A stretch of 25,696 nt of DNA. It comes from JAFGMR01 sp964632755. GTDB taxonomy: Archaea; Halobacteriota; Methanosarcinia; Methanotrichales; Methanotrichaceae. Position numbers and translations under genes: made by a program. The notes under the pieces were generated by a model that did no database searches, was not told the DNA's origin, and saw nothing but the letters and a program-made list of their open reading frames with translations. Position 1 is the stretch's first letter; the number at the start of each line of letters is the position of its first letter. Shown piece after piece: positions 17,278-24,034 of the stretch. Where the stretch lies: the NCBI GenBank assembly GCA_964632755.1, contig CAZWDT010000042.1:1-25696 (forward strand), given 5' to 3'.

Positions 17278-18884
17278 CCCCTCCTTTCCCTCTCCTTTCT
17301 CATCCTTCGCTCAATCAATCCATAGATCTGATCGGAGATGGACTGCAGGTCCAAGGGGGGAGGCCTCTTCGAGCCGTAAGGCAAAGAGGCCCTCCCCTCA
17401 TCCTGTATCTGTGATCCCTCCGATCCTTGGAGAGACCCCCCAACGGCAGGGGGCATGGAACCTGTGCGTGAGTTGTATACCATTGGCGCAGACCTGCCTT
17501 GTGGGGCCAAGCCCCTTCCCTCCCCCCCTAAAGCCTCCAGCGATGAAGGATGGACATTCCCCCTTCCGAGAGACGACGAGCTTAAAAGGAGGGATGGACC
17601 TCGTCCGAGATCTCTTGAGGAGCCGTTTCGTACATTCGAATCAAGGCCCTTGAGAGTTCCATATCTCGGCCCAGCCATTTTTTTCCGAGAAGGTTGGTAT
17701 TGGGTCGATATTCCGGCCAGGTGATATCCGATCGATGTATATCTCCGCAATAAGGATTTTTCCGTCCCCTCGTAGCTTGCCGAAATCACGCCGGATCTAT
17801 GAATCCATATCCTCCCGGCCAGGGCGCCAATGCCGCTGCCGACACCCGGCCCTCCTGCCGTTGTCCCCATCAGAGAGAACGATCCATGCACATCGCTCTT
17901 CCAAGCTGGAATTGCACCTCGATTCATAAAGGAACGCTCCATCGATCTCCATTCCTCGCCAATTGCATACGGTCCTATCGCGGATTTCATCCGGGTATCG
18001 TCGATCCTTCCCCCATCCACGGGAAACTCGATTACAGGGGCTAAGAGCGCCTTTGGAGAACCCATATCATGGATGCTGCTCCCTCGATGGGAGACAGGAG
18101 GTCCTGGGGACAAGGTAACGGGAGAGAAGGATCGATCGCTCTGCCGTATATCTCCTCCACAGGATAGGCATATCGCCCTTATTCGAGAATCGTCGATAGT
18201 GGATTGGCCGATTGGAGAGGCCAAGGGCCGCTTCGAAGGCCCCACATCCTGGATGGAGCTCTCCCAGGAGGAGACAGCAGGCCCTTGCGATGAGGCAACA
18301 TGCGACAAAGCTCTAACCTTCTGCGGCATATCTCCCCCCCCAACGAATCGGCCCCTCGTCCGGGATTCATCGATCCTTCCAGCACCCGTGGGATGCATGA
18401 TTGGAGATGCCAAAGGCGGCTTCGAAGGCCCCACATCCTGGATGGTGCGTCCCCAGTAAGAGACCGGAAGTCCTAGGAACTGCATAATAGGAGACATAGC
18501 ACAAGGTCTTTTCGAGATCGCTTCTCCAAGGGATTCGCCCTTCCCCAGTCCATGGGAGAATGGGCTCCAAGCCGCAGGCCGGCCGGTGATATCGCGGGCG
18601 GCTTCTTTAAGGCCCTCGATCCTTGGCCCCCACATGCCCCGCCCCCATATCCCTAGAGGCAGGTTGATTGCGAGGAAAAGATTGTATACGGGGCTCGGGA
18701 GACCATCGAGGCCGAAGCGAGGTCGAATGCCCATTGATTGCAGAAAGTACAGGACCGGCCCCGCGCCTATTCCGACGCCAGGCCTCATCCGGCCAAGCAC
18801 CCTGAAGGGCTCGGAAAGAAGCGTCCTCGGCCTTGCCCGGTCCATGACGTCCGATGGAAATCCAGCATCGATTACGCTCATCAT
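17271..18884 (-). CDS. Pro/Gly/Ser-rich repeat protein between tube and LysM genes, function unknown
   Basis: This 537-residue protein is of low complexity. An N-terminal part (~1-95) is followed by at least three imperfect repeats of ~60-63 residues with the core SSIQDVGPSK-PLASPI (DNA copies near 18061, 18241 and 18430). Then comes a disordered stretch and a charged amphipathic C-terminal helix (DQIYGLIERRMRKERERRG). No membrane segment or signal is visible. Position suggests an inner-tube, baseplate-linked or length-setting role; the C-terminal helix looks like a docking element. The open frame, coupled start and stop overlaps and in-frame repeat spacing argue that it is a real gene. I cannot assign a family. 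It is one of two possible places to look for the missing tape measure. Confidence 0.75.
   Translation of the reverse strand: MMSVIDAGFPSDVMDRARPRTLLSEPFRVLGRMRPGVGIGAGPVLYFLQSMGIRPRFGLDGLPSPVYNLFLAINLPLGIWGRGMWGPRIEGLKEAARDITGRPAAWSPFSHGLGKGESLGEAISKRPCAMSPIMQFLGLPVSYWGRTIQDVGPSKPPLASPIMHPTGAGRIDESRTRGRFVGGGDMPQKVRALSHVASSQGPAVSSWESSIQDVGPSKRPLASPIGQSTIDDSRIRAICLSCGGDIRQSDRSFSPVTLSPGPPVSHRGSSIHDMGSPKALLAPVIEFPVDGGRIDDTRMKSAIGPYAIGEEWRSMERSFMNRGAIPAWKSDVHGSFSLMGTTAGGPGVGSGIGALAGRIWIHRSGVISASYEGTEKSLLRRYTSIGYHLAGISTQYQPSRKKMAGPRYGTLKGLDSNVRNGSSRDLGRGPSLLLSSSSLGRGNVHPSSLEALGGEGRGLAPQGRSAPMVYNSRTGSMPPAVGGSLQGSEGSQIQDEGRASLPYGSKRPPPLDLQSISDQIYGLIERRMRKERERRGW
18030..18480. repeat. Three in-frame degenerate repeats inside the 537-aa gene
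   Basis: The segment that reads CCCACATCCTGGATGG or a close variant recurs at 18061, 18241 and 18430, with related flanks. The periods of 180 and 189 bp are multiples of three, so the protein repeat is 60 and 63 residues. The 18241 and 18430 copies are nearest to each other; the 18061 copy has diverged more. Unequal crossing-over could change the copy number. Confidence 0.75.
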
Positions 18885-18886
18885 GG

Positions 18887-19372
18887 CTACTTTCGAGCTT
18901 TACGCAGAAGGTCCATCCAGCTGTACTTGGCAAGGCCGTTATGGGCGAGCTCCAGGCTCTCCACTGCCACGCCCCCTTGGTTGGCGTTGAGATTTGGGCC
19001 GTTCCACTTCACAGGATAAGCATCCTTTGCCATCCAGACCCATCCTGGCATCCTCTCCGGTGTCAAAAGGACTATCCAAATGTTGCTTCGCTCTACCTTT
19101 CCCTCAAGGACATCCTGCTGCCACCGATACAGCGAATCTATGTCGGTCAGGCCTCGCTTCAGCACGAGGTTCGGGTACTTCCCGCCCTTCGGGAGCTTGT
19201 GAACGTGGTCGTTTACGCCGCCCTCCTTGATCTCCTCGAACTCCACCTGGATCTCGAGCCCCTCCACCTCGGAGAAGCCGGCAACGACGATCCCCTTGAA
19301 CTCCACTAGGAACTGGTAGTTGCGATAAGGATCAAGGAGGCCAAGAGGCTCCCTCCAGAACAATACGCTCAC
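18887..19372 (-). CDS. Tail-tube-family protein, Pvc5/Afp5-like
   Basis: This 161-residue protein has the T4-like tube fold pattern: LDPYRNYQFLVEFKGIVVAG, GFSEVEGL, KYPNLVLKRGLTD, then a helix with YRWQQDV, and a C-terminal GVAVESLELAHNGL. It is more divergent from the two 146-residue tube proteins than they are from each other. It stands after the chaperone-like and DUF6760-like genes, as the Afp5/Pvc5 gene follows the main tube. That protein forms the first ring at the baseplate end, so I give this one the same role. Start: ATG at 19372, with the 537-residue gene starting 2 nt after its stop. Confidence 0.88.
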   Translation of the reverse strand: MSVLFWREPLGLLDPYRNYQFLVEFKGIVVAGFSEVEGLEIQVEFEEIKEGGVNDHVHKLPKGGKYPNLVLKRGLTDIDSLYRWQQDVLEGKVERSNIWIVLLTPERMPGWVWMAKDAYPVKWNGPNLNANQGGVAVESLELAHNGLAKYSWMDLLRKARK

Positions 19373-19397
19373 GAGAATGCCTCCCGGCGGACCTTGT

Positions 19398-19604
19398 CTA
19401 TCGGCCTGACCCCTCGCTCAACCGCTTGTTTATGCTGGATATCTCCTGACACCACCGCCTCCTCTCCCCGTGCTCCAGGTTCATGATCTCCATCATTCCC
19501 CAGTGGAAGTGATAGGCAATGAAGGCCACCTCCTCATAGATCCTGTCGAGGGGGTAGCCCTCTATTCCCCCGGCGCCAGGTCCACCTCGAACTGATGCTG
19601 GCAC
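19398..19604 (-). CDS. DUF6760-like small eCIS/tail protein
   Basis: The recognisable protein is short and helical. It contains GYPLDRIYEEVAFIAYHFHW, then EIMNLEHGERRRW and ISSINKRL, a pattern I associate with the DUF6760 family seen near tube genes in eCIS and tail loci. The first usable start codon is a GTG at 19604, inside the upstream gene. That adds about 14 residues with no family likeness. A non-standard ATA in GAATAGAG, overlapping the upstream stop, would give a better-fitting N-terminus, so the true start is uncertain. The role is unknown; tail assembly is likely. Confidence 0.75.
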   Translation of the reverse strand: MPASVRGGPGAGGIEGYPLDRIYEEVAFIAYHFHWGMMEIMNLEHGERRRWCQEISSINKRLSEGSGR

Positions 19605-19939
19605 TGGGGACAGATGGCCTTGACCACCAGACGGCCATCGCCATTGATCCTCTGGTAGAACTCCTGGAGGAAGGCCAGGTCGGAGGCGAAAAGCCCCTCC
19701 ACAACCCGCGGATTGACATCGGGAAGGCTGCCGAGCCTCGTTATCACCCTCGACAAGAGGATGACAGTCAGGTATGCGGGATTGCCCTGAACTCGCGGGT
19801 CCTTCAGGGGAAGGATCTCGTCGGCTGCAGTTGCAAGCCTCATCACCCCTTCCCGGTGAAGGCTTCCCTCCCCGTCCACATAGCCCTTAGGAAGGGCGAA
19901 CTGATGTTCCGTCTGGAACATTTTGTCTTCACCACTCAT
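19562..19939 (-). CDS. Tail-assembly-chaperone-like protein with a CxxC motif
   Basis: This 125-residue acidic, mostly helical protein has an ALPKGYVDGEGSLHREGVMR stretch (~15-34). A LATAADEILPLKD segment follows, then helices with AYLTVILLSRVITRLGSLPDV. It ends in a CPQC zinc-knuckle-like motif (~110-113) followed by FEVDL. Proteins of this form stand beside tube genes in many phage-tail-like loci, where they are annotated as tail assembly proteins. A chaperone that keeps tube subunits soluble is the likely role. Its start overlaps the stop of the second tube gene by 4 nt, and its 3' end overlaps the DUF6760-like gene. Confidence 0.75.
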   Translation of the reverse strand: MSGEDKMFQTEHQFALPKGYVDGEGSLHREGVMRLATAADEILPLKDPRVQGNPAYLTVILLSRVITRLGSLPDVNPRVVEGLFASDLAFLQEFYQRINGDGRLVVKAICPQCQHQFEVDLAPGE

Positions 19940-20376
19940 GCCTTCCTCTCCATCTTCTCGAAGGCTATCTCGATGGACTCAACAGCAACCTCGCTTCCCT
20001 TGGCGTTCATATCGGGTGCGTCGTACTTGCTAGGCCATGCGCTGGAAAACTCCCATCTAGCCTTGTCGGATCCGTCGTCGTCGAGGAGGATCACTGCGAT
20101 GTTCTTTCGGTTATCCCGGATGAGCCCCTGCTCGATTTTCCTCCTCCATTCATAGAGCTCCATCGAGTCGGTGATGCCCCACTTAAGGACGAGGTTTCCG
20201 TACTTCGTAAGGCCTGCGCGCTTACGGAAGTAAAGCGGATCGGTTCCCGCCCGAACGTCCACGGCCTCGCAGCTGCTATCGGGGATCGTCACCTCGGAGA
20301 AGCCGGCCTGGATTATGCCGTCAATCTCGAGCCTGAAGCGGTAGTTCCCGTATGGATCGTTTCTATCTGCTGCCAT
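19936..20376 (-). CDS. Tail tube protein, copy 2 (Pvc1/Afp1-like)
   Basis: This 146-residue T4-gp19-like tube subunit begins MAADRNDPYGNYRFRLEIDG and ends EVAVESIEIAFEKMERKA. By my count it differs from the preceding tube protein at 18 of 146 positions with no indels. Ten of these differences fall in residues 39-61, which includes the AVDVRAGTDPLYFRKR part. The tube forms the hollow channel through which cargo is delivered. Two main tube genes plus a Pvc5-like one resembles the situation in Afp (Afp1 and Afp5). The duplicate may form different rings or hetero-rings. Confidence 0.95.
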   Translation of the reverse strand: MAADRNDPYGNYRFRLEIDGIIQAGFSEVTIPDSSCEAVDVRAGTDPLYFRKRAGLTKYGNLVLKWGITDSMELYEWRRKIEQGLIRDNRKNIAVILLDDDGSDKARWEFSSAWPSKYDAPDMNAKGSEVAVESIEIAFEKMERKA

Positions 20377-20393
20377 TGGTGGTCAATTCCCCC

Positions 20394-20834
20394 TCAGGAC
20401 TTCCTCTCCATCGTCTCGAAAGCGATCTCGATGGACTCAACGGCAACCTCGCTTCCCTTGGCGTTCATGTCTGGGGCATCGTACTTGCTAGGCCAAGCGT
20501 TTGCGAACTCCCACCTGGCCTTGTCAGATCCGTCGTCGTCGAGGAGGATCACTGCAATGTTCTTTCGATTCAACCTGATCAAGCCCTGCTCGATTCGCTT
20601 CCTCCATTCGTAGAGCTCCATCGAGTCGGTGATGCCCCATTTCAGCACAAGGGCACCGTACTTGGTAAGACCCGAGAGCTTCCTGAAGTTAGGCGGATCG
20701 CTTCCCACCCTGTACTCGGTTGCCTCACAGCTGCTATCTGGGATCGTCACCTCTGAGAAGCCGGCCTGGACTATGCCGTCGATCTCCAGCCTGAAGCGAT
20801 AGTTCCCGTAAGGATCGTTTCTATCTGCTGCCAT
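20394..20834 (-). CDS. Tail tube protein, copy 1 (Pvc1/Afp1-like)
   Basis: This 146-residue tube subunit has the same N- and C-termini as copy 2 and the conserved FSEVTIPDSSCEA, KYGALVLKWGITDS and NIAVILLDDDGSDKA motifs. An AGGAGGTG ribosome-binding site lies 7 nt before the ATG, the strongest in the neighbourhood, in keeping with a protein needed in large amounts. The second copy follows 17 nt after its stop. There is no signal peptide, as expected for cytoplasmic assembly. Confidence 0.96.
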   Translation of the reverse strand: MAADRNDPYGNYRFRLEIDGIVQAGFSEVTIPDSSCEATEYRVGSDPPNFRKLSGLTKYGALVLKWGITDSMELYEWRKRIEQGLIRLNRKNIAVILLDDDGSDKARWEFANAWPSKYDAPDMNAKGSEVAVESIEIAFETMERKS

Positions 20835-20841
20835 TCATATT

Positions 20842-20849
20842 CACCTCCT
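20842..20849 (-). promoter_or_regulatory. Strong ribosome-binding site of tube gene 1
   Basis: On the minus strand the sequence is AGGAGGTG, a full match to the anti-Shine-Dalgarno core, spaced 7 nt from the ATG at 20834. It decides the start (an overlapping ATG four nt further upstream is out of frame) and suggests high translation of the major tube subunit. Confidence 0.75.
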
Positions 20850-20855
20850 GGATCT

Positions 20856-22616
20856 TCAGGCCTCGGCGATATCGGATCCCTTGGCCACCTGGGCGATTCT
20901 GAAGATGACGAACTCCGCCGGCTTGACGGGGGCCACGCCTACGAGGACGATCAGCCGACCGTTATTGATGTCGTCCTGGGTCATGGTTGTCCGGTCACAG
21001 CGAACGAAGAAGGCATCGTCTCTAACCGTCCCCATCAAGGCGCCATCCCGCCATACGCGGGTCAGGAACTCCTCGACCGTCTGCCTCACCTTTGCCCAGA
21101 GCTTCTCGTCGTTGGGCTCGAAGACAACCCATTGGGTGCCCTCGTCTATCGACTCCTCGATAAACAAAAAGAGCCTGCGGACGTTTACGTACTTCCAGGA
21201 GGGATCGCTCGACGCAGTCCTCGCCCCCCAGATCCTGATTCCCCGTCCCGGGAAGGCCCTGATGCAGTTGACGCCCTTCGGATTGAGGACATCCTGATCC
21301 TTCTTGGTCACGTTGATCTGCAGGGAGGAAACCCCTCTCACAACCTCGTTGGCAGGGGCCTTGTGTACTCCCCTCTCCTGATCCGTCCGGGAGAAGACGC
21401 CTGCCACATGTCCCCCTGGTGGGACGAGCTTGTAGAGATTGCTTGCCGGGTCCAGGATCCGTATCCATGGGAAGTAGAAGGCCGCATACTTGGAGTCCAA
21501 TGGAGGCTCCAGGCTTGAGATGTCCCATCCGGACTGAGGCGCCTGAAGTATGGCGAAGCGATCCTTCATGTTCTCGCAATGGTCCACCATCAGGGCGGTT
21601 ACGCCAGCGTAGTCGTTCTCGTCTGGAACGCAGAGGATCGCAATATCGTCTACCTCCTCAAAGGCAGCAAGGCCGGTCGGGTTCTCGGGATCTGCCCGGC
21701 TGCCCTGGAAGTCGGATGCCGCTATCGTCGATCCATCAGCGCCTAACGTTAACGGCTGATCTGCGATATTATTTGGTCGGATGGCTGCCAGGCTCTCGAG
21801 GGTTACAAGCGCCGATATGCCGTTTACCCTCTTCACATAGTAGTCGCTTGAGGATACGACCGTGGATAGGTTGTCATATACCTCCGCTATACTATTGTAG
21901 GCGATCGTTAGCTTGAAGAGCTCCGCCTTTCCAAGCCCCGAATCAGAAACGGTCACCTTCACCTCATCTCCCCATGTTCCCGGACCTTGGGCCTCCACCT
22001 TGATCGCCTTCTCCGAAACAACGCCTCCTGCCAAATTTTGAGAGGTAGTATTGTCCGGCCGCCCATCGGCAAGCCACTTCAGGCTTACCAGGGTGGATAT
22101 CCCGTTGACGAGCTTCTCATAGAAGCTAGTAGAGGTTTTATCTGTAGAGAGGTCGTCATAAACCTCACTGTCACCCCCTTTAGAGATCGTAAGCTTGAAG
22201 CCGCTTGTGCTGCCGTCGGCCACATCCACCTGGATGCTGTTTCCTTCTGTTCCATAGGCAAGCGCCTCCACCTTTATCACTTCGACCTCTCCGGCCTTTA
22301 GCACTAGGCTCGCCTTGGCTCCCCAGTTAAGCTCCAAGCTTGATTTTTTACTTCCGGATCCAACTATCCGGGCCAGGTAGCAGCGAGATCCTCCGTTCCT
22401 GAAGAATCCCTCGACTCCATAGGCCAGATAGCTATCCTCAAGATAGCCTCCGTATATCCTCTTATACTCCTCAAAAGAGGTTATCAGCTTGGGCTTTAGC
22501 GGACCGCGCTCTGTTGGTCCGAGAAATCCTGCTGTGCTTGTGCTGACTCCCTCTATCGGTTTCGATCCGATCTCGATCTCTTCTATATACACTCCCGGTG
22601 CCAGATATTCGGGCAT
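20856..22616 (-). CDS. Contractile tail sheath protein with two tandem surface repeats
   Basis: This 586-residue protein begins with a sheath N-terminus (PEYLAPGVYIEEIEIGSKPI, then TAGFLGPTERGP). A domain with two tandem copies of an ~85-90-residue beta unit follows (~113-197 and ~204-294; both contain an IKVEA strand, a G-N/D-x-I/V-x-V strand, EVYD-NLS and VNGIS-LV). The C-terminal contractile core has YAAFYFPWIRI, GVNCIRAFPGRGIRIWGART, a helix with EESIDEGTQWVVFEPND, and GVAPVKPAEFVIFRI. The core is the most conserved part of contractile sheaths. Only one sheath gene is found, against three in Afp/PVC. The repeats probably decorate the outside of the sheath. Confidence 0.97.
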   Translation of the reverse strand: MPEYLAPGVYIEEIEIGSKPIEGVSTSTAGFLGPTERGPLKPKLITSFEEYKRIYGGYLEDSYLAYGVEGFFRNGGSRCYLARIVGSGSKKSSLELNWGAKASLVLKAGEVEVIKVEALAYGTEGNSIQVDVADGSTSGFKLTISKGGDSEVYDDLSTDKTSTSFYEKLVNGISTLVSLKWLADGRPDNTTSQNLAGGVVSEKAIKVEAQGPGTWGDEVKVTVSDSGLGKAELFKLTIAYNSIAEVYDNLSTVVSSSDYYVKRVNGISALVTLESLAAIRPNNIADQPLTLGADGSTIAASDFQGSRADPENPTGLAAFEEVDDIAILCVPDENDYAGVTALMVDHCENMKDRFAILQAPQSGWDISSLEPPLDSKYAAFYFPWIRILDPASNLYKLVPPGGHVAGVFSRTDQERGVHKAPANEVVRGVSSLQINVTKKDQDVLNPKGVNCIRAFPGRGIRIWGARTASSDPSWKYVNVRRLFLFIEESIDEGTQWVVFEPNDEKLWAKVRQTVEEFLTRVWRDGALMGTVRDDAFFVRCDRTTMTQDDINNGRLIVLVGVAPVKPAEFVIFRIAQVAKGSDIAEA

Positions 22617-22621
22617 TTACA

Positions 22622-22628
22622 CCCTCCT
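22622..22628 (-). promoter_or_regulatory. Ribosome-binding site of the sheath gene
   Basis: AGGAGGG on the minus strand, 5 nt before the ATG at 22616. It is embedded in the decayed end of the upstream pseudogene (GEEG codons), so the sheath start was originally coupled to that gene. Confidence 0.65.
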
Positions 22629-22976
22629 CTCCTTTTGAAAGCAACTTCGCATCACAATAATTAGTTTTTCCTACCTCAGTACGGTCGATAAAAAAAAATT
22701 ATCGCCATTTTCTGATATTATATTTACTTTAATCTTGGTATTTTCCGTATCACCCCGAACGTAAGCGCGTCCTCCCGATCTGATGTGATCATCCACCGTA
22801 GGAGCCTGGAAGTAGAGAACGAACTCTCCCTTCTCGGTCGTCCTTCCCTCAAGCTCTTCTTCGCCGAATCTCCATCTTAGGTTTGCACCGGAGACGACCT
22901 ACCCTGATTGGCCAGATGCCTTTGCCACAAGGGATGCCTTGTGGTAGAACCGGGAGCCAACGGAGATCCAAAAATC

Positions 22977-23186
22977 GGTTCTTCGCTGAATTGGGTGGAA
23001 AGGGATCATCGCTCTGCTTAGACTTATTGTCAACTTAGATATGCATGAACTTCGACAGATTCATCATATATTCGCACATATGTTTCCTTAATATATATAA
23101 TGTAATGGAGGATATTAGCGTTCATTCGCGTTCATTCGTGGTTGAAATAGGGAGGAATACGCTCACCCACATCAAATAGCGAGGAT
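22977..23186. mobile_element. 210-bp inserted element (MITE-like, ISL3-type end) with 10-bp target duplication
   Basis: The element begins GGTTCTTCGCTGAATTGGG and lies between two copies of TCCAAAAATC (22967-22976 and 23187-23196). Removing one copy plus the 210 bp restores the reading frame of the interrupted gene, so the ends are well defined. Its first 55 bases match the sequence at 25642-25696 at 47 positions. The far end, read on the other strand (ATCCTCGCTATTTGATGTGGG), is a weak inverted match. GGTTCTTCG-type ends resemble ISL3-family elements, which make 8-bp duplications; the repeat seen is 10 bp, so family and exact ends are tentative. No transposase is encoded. Confidence 0.75.
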
Positions 23187-23248
23187 TCCAAAAATCTCCT
23201 GGAGGAGGATCCGTGAATACGTAATACGAACCGCTTCTAATTGCCACC

Positions 23249-24034
23249 TTATCCGATCCCTCGATTCCGACCTTCACCTGCCATAGGGGCTCTTTTCCCG
23301 TGAAGGAGTCGACTGGATAGATCTCGATGGATTCGCCTTGATGAGATCTCCCCCTTTTCAGATCCGCTCCGAATCTTTTTTTCGACTGCAATCTCCCCGT
23401 CTATTGCGCTTTTGAGTGGTTTAGTTGTCAGCCTGATGTCGACCAGATTGGTCTTCCCGACCATGACGCGGTCGATTATGAAATATTTGACGTTATTATT
23501 GTATTTCACCTCGACCTTCACTTTTGTCCTGCCCATATCCCCCCGGACGTAGTACGAACCAGCCGACCGGACAACGTTCTCCGACGTAAGCGGCCTGAAG
23601 TAGAGCACGAACTCCCCCTTATCCGTCGCCTTCCCTTTGAGAACCTCGCTTCCGCAACGCCAGGTCAAGGCCGCGAAAGGCATGGGCGTACCCTCGGGGC
23701 TTATGACCATTCCCCTTACGAGCGTCTCGCCGGAGGGAAACGGGCAGCATGGAAGCGGGTAAAGGAGGACCTTCACGGCCTCCGATCGGCCCGCATGCAT
23801 CACCAGGGATGCCTCATGATAGAACCGGGAGCTTACAAAGACATTGTAATCCCCCTCTGGAAGATCTGAGAAGGAGGAATAAGGCCCGCTTCTAACTGCT
23901 ACATTCCCAGTTCCTTCCAAGAAGACCAAAACATCCCCTCTTGGGCCCTCTCCAGTGAAGGCATCGACCGGCTGTACTACAAAGGACAGGCTTTTTGCCT
24001 GGCTCTCCAGGGAATCTTCCTCGCTCATCGTCAA
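23249..24034 (-). CDS. Beta-sandwich protein with carboxypeptidase-regulatory-like repeat, cotranslated with the DUF4255 protein
   Basis: This 261-residue product has two domains. The first (~15-90) contains VVQPVDAFTGEGPRGDVLVF, then NVAVRSGPYSSFSDLPEGDY, and looks like a prealbumin-type beta sandwich. The second (~105-155) contains GMVISPEGTPMPFAALTWR and KATDKGEFVLYF, like carboxypeptidase-regulatory domains. Its start overlaps the DUF4255 stop by 4 nt. The last ~30 residues are basic and non-homologous: they are read in a different frame from the following copy. One base fewer in the A7 run (23376-23382) would fuse both copies into one protein. The natural C-terminus is therefore doubtful. 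Such domains often accompany DUF4255 and may ornament the cap. Confidence 0.8.
   Translation of the reverse strand: MTMSEEDSLESQAKSLSFVVQPVDAFTGEGPRGDVLVFLEGTGNVAVRSGPYSSFSDLPEGDYNVFVSSRFYHEASLVMHAGRSEAVKVLLYPLPCCPFPSGETLVRGMVISPEGTPMPFAALTWRCGSEVLKGKATDKGEFVLYFRPLTSENVVRSAGSYYVRGDMGRTKVKVEVKYNNNVKYFIIDRVMVGKTNLVDIRLTTKPLKSAIDGEIAVEKKIRSGSEKGEISSRRIHRDLSSRLLHGKRAPMAGEGRNRGIG

Larger units (their letters stand above)
22622..23391 (-). pseudogene. Decayed second copy of the beta-sandwich (carboxypeptidase-regulatory-like) gene
   Basis: With the inserted 210 bp taken out, the reading frame joins: VFTDPPPGDF followed by WISVGSRFYHKASLV, matching SDLPEGDYNVF and SSRFYHEASLV of the intact upstream protein. 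Further on EGRTTEKGEFVLYF matches KGKATDKGEFVLYF, and VGKTNYCDAKL matches VGKTNLVDIRL. Lesions: the insertion, an internal TAG at 22901-22899, loss of ~30 codons around it, and a one-base frameshift explained by a 9-base homopolymer at 22690-22698 (10 would restore DRTEVGKTN). The 5' end starts at a weak TTG or was once joined to the upstream gene. It cannot make the full protein. Confidence 0.85.

Noticed and set aside
17455..18459. Long plus-strand frames opposite the 537-aa repeat gene
   Set aside because: The minus-strand frame is longer, covers the whole interval between tube and LysM genes with coupled ends, and has a sensible C-terminal helix; the plus frames break at several places.
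22684..22703. CGATAA - A run - TTATCG inverted repeat as a terminator before the sheath gene
   Set aside because: It lies inside the decayed coding sequence (codons for GDNFF... ), and the A/T run is the frameshifted homopolymer; coupling into the sheath gene seems to have been the original state.
22899..22901. TAG in the second beta-sandwich copy as a possible pyrrolysine codon
   Set aside because: The same gene is broken by an insertion, a deletion and a frameshift, so a stop by decay is simpler; no pyrrolysine genes are in the window.
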